Below are positions 4,198 to 5,276 of a stretch of 5,276 nt of DNA, piece after piece. The notes below the pieces were generated by a model that saw only the letters and a program-made list of their open reading frames with translations, had not been told where the DNA came from and searched no databases. Origin of the DNA: an uncultured Collinsella sp. (lineage in GTDB: Bacteria > Actinomycetota > Coriobacteriia > Coriobacteriales > Coriobacteriaceae); NCBI GenBank assembly GCA_958348565.1, contig CATVZP010000113.1:1-5276 (forward strand), given 5' to 3'. Each line of letters begins with the position of its first letter. The first letter of the stretch is position 1. The translations under genes and the position numbers were made by a program.

Positions 4198-5276
4198 ATG
4201 CTCGCCTCTCTTTTCTCAAAGCCTCAATCATCGCTGTCCGCGCAGGCTAAGCACCTGGTGGCAATGCGCTTCCTCATATATACCGGCTTTCAGACCAGCT
4301 ACTTCATCGGTGTCATCGGAACGCTCACCTATGCAGACGATGCCTCGGTTGTGGCGACATCGCTGGCCGTCCTTTTTATGAACGTATTCGTGATCTTGGG
4401 ATCCTTTGCGGGTGGCGCGACGCTCGACGCCTGGGGCCCGCGCCGTCATTTCTTGCTGAGCATCGTGGGCACGCTGGCAACCGGCGCGGCAATCCTCGTT
4501 TTTGGTAGCGCGACCGGCATCGTCCTGCTCGGCGCGGCGCTCTTGGGCTTTGTGATGGGGTTTGCCCAGCCCATCGCCACATCCTATCCGGCTTACCTCA
4601 CTGACGATCCTGTCGAGCTCAAAGACATCAACTCCGCCATCGCCATGCTCTCAAACGTTAGCATCATCGTTGGCCCCACACTGGGCGGCTTTGTCGCGGC
4701 GGCCGCGTCGTCGCGCGCGGTGTTCGTGCTCATGATGATCTTTACCGTACTGGCGCTCGTCGCCGGTTGGGGCTTTAGGCCGCAAGCGGGTCACGTCGCC
4801 ACGCGCGAAAGCAGTCCCGCGGACAGCAGCGCAACGGCAAGTACCGCCAGTCAAAGCTCCGACTCCAGTAAATCCACCCGCGTCACCTTCGCGACCAGCA
4901 TCAAGACAGTCTTCACCAACAGCGTCCTCGCCCTGCTGTTCTGCATTATTTTCCTTTCAAACTTTGGCTACGGTGCCTTTGACCCGCTGGAGTCGTTCTT
5001 CTACCGCGATGTCCTGCACGTCGGTGTTGAGTGGATGGGCTGGCTCTCGTCGGCCAGCGGTGTGGGCGCGGTGCTGGGCGCCGTCCTCGCGCTCCGCTTG
5101 CCGCCGCGCTTTGTCAGTCTCAAAACGCTGCTCGTGGCACTCATATCCGTGGGCCTGGGAAGCCTGCTCTACGTGGGAACAACGTACGTGGGCGTGGCGC
5201 TCATTGGCCAGATTGCCCTGGGCGTGGCCTGGGGCGTCGTCAACCCGCTCCACAACACGATCGTGCAAACGACGGC
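4198..5276 (+). CDS. major facilitator superfamily transporter, 3' end outside the window
   Basis: The frame is open from ATG 4198 to the window end: 359 codons plus two bases, against a usual family length near 400-450 aa. It is an inner-membrane secondary transporter. Hydrophobic segments suggest about ten of the expected twelve helices: roughly 22-44, 52-72, 85-103, 107-127, 147-170, 173-192, 237-257, 280-300, 308-326 and 329-350. The motif A loop after helix 2 is G73-ATL-D77-AW-G80-PRR (cytoplasmic gating loop). A motif C-like NVSIIVGPTLGG (153-164) in helix 5 resembles that of drug/proton antiporters, but this is not enough to name a substrate. The central loop (about 195-228) is very rich in Ser, Ala and Thr and looks disordered. 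It is monocistronic as far as visible, with its own promoter after the terminator at 3991-4028. The molybdenum operon next door does not imply molybdate transport, which is normally done by ABC systems. Confidence 0.9.
   Translation, partial: MLASLFSKPQSSLSAQAKHLVAMRFLIYTGFQTSYFIGVIGTLTYADDASVVATSLAVLFMNVFVILGSFAGGATLDAWGPRRHFLLSIVGTLATGAAILVFGSATGIVLLGAALLGFVMGFAQPIATSYPAYLTDDPVELKDINSAIAMLSNVSIIVGPTLGGFVAAAASSRAVFVLMMIFTVLALVAGWGFRPQAGHVATRESSPADSSATASTASQSSDSSKSTRVTFATSIKTVFTNSVLALLFCIIFLSNFGYGAFDPLESFFYRDVLHVGVEWMGWLSSASGVGAVLGAVLALRLPPRFVSLKTLLVALISVGLGSLLYVGTTYVGVALIGQIALGVAWGVVNPLHNTIVQTT

Overview
The window looks like chromosomal DNA from a high-GC actinobacterium of the class Coriobacteriia, most likely Collinsella or a close relative. 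This is a judgement from GC-rich codon use, strong GGAGG ribosome binding sites, protein style and hairpin-rich spacers; there is no rRNA or other marker to prove it. All four genes I support are on the + strand.

Region 1 (1-1316) holds one gene of 345 codons (179-1216). Its C-terminal half has the residue pattern of DUF559/Vsr-like PD-(D/E)XK nuclease-fold domains, and its overall layout resembles actinobacterial AbiEi-like proteins. It lies between two direct copies of a 59-bp hairpin element (16-74 and 1258-1316) that match at 54 of 59 positions. The gene is patchier and lower in GC than its neighbours.

Region 2 (1317-3811) is a two-gene molybdenum cofactor operon. moaA (1450-2505) encodes the radical SAM GTP 3',8-cyclase. 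Four bases after its stop begins a fused gene (2510-3811) encoding MoaC (cyclic pyranopterin monophosphate synthase), an Ala/Pro-rich linker, and MobB (the GTP-binding partner of MobA in guanine dinucleotide cofactor synthesis). MoaA and MoaC act in sequence to turn GTP into cPMP, and MobB acts at the last step of the pathway. moaB/mogA, moaD, moaE, moeA and mobA are not in the window.

Region 3 (3812-4197) is a 386-bp spacer with no convincing gene but much structure: a long imperfect palindrome with a perfect hairpin at its centre (3819-3916), a small hairpin with a GGGACAGG core (3937-3965), a strong intrinsic terminator whose loop side has a related GGGGCCAGG core (3991-4028), a candidate promoter lying inside a 9-bp inverted repeat (4032-4068), and a small leader hairpin (4150-4168).

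Region 4 (4198-5276) is the first 359 codons of a major facilitator superfamily transporter that runs off the end of the window. Its substrate cannot be told from the sequence.

The most unusual items are the hairpin-flanked nuclease-like gene, the MoaC-MobB fusion, and the dense set of palindromes between the moa operon and the transporter. I do not see a clear new multi-gene system.
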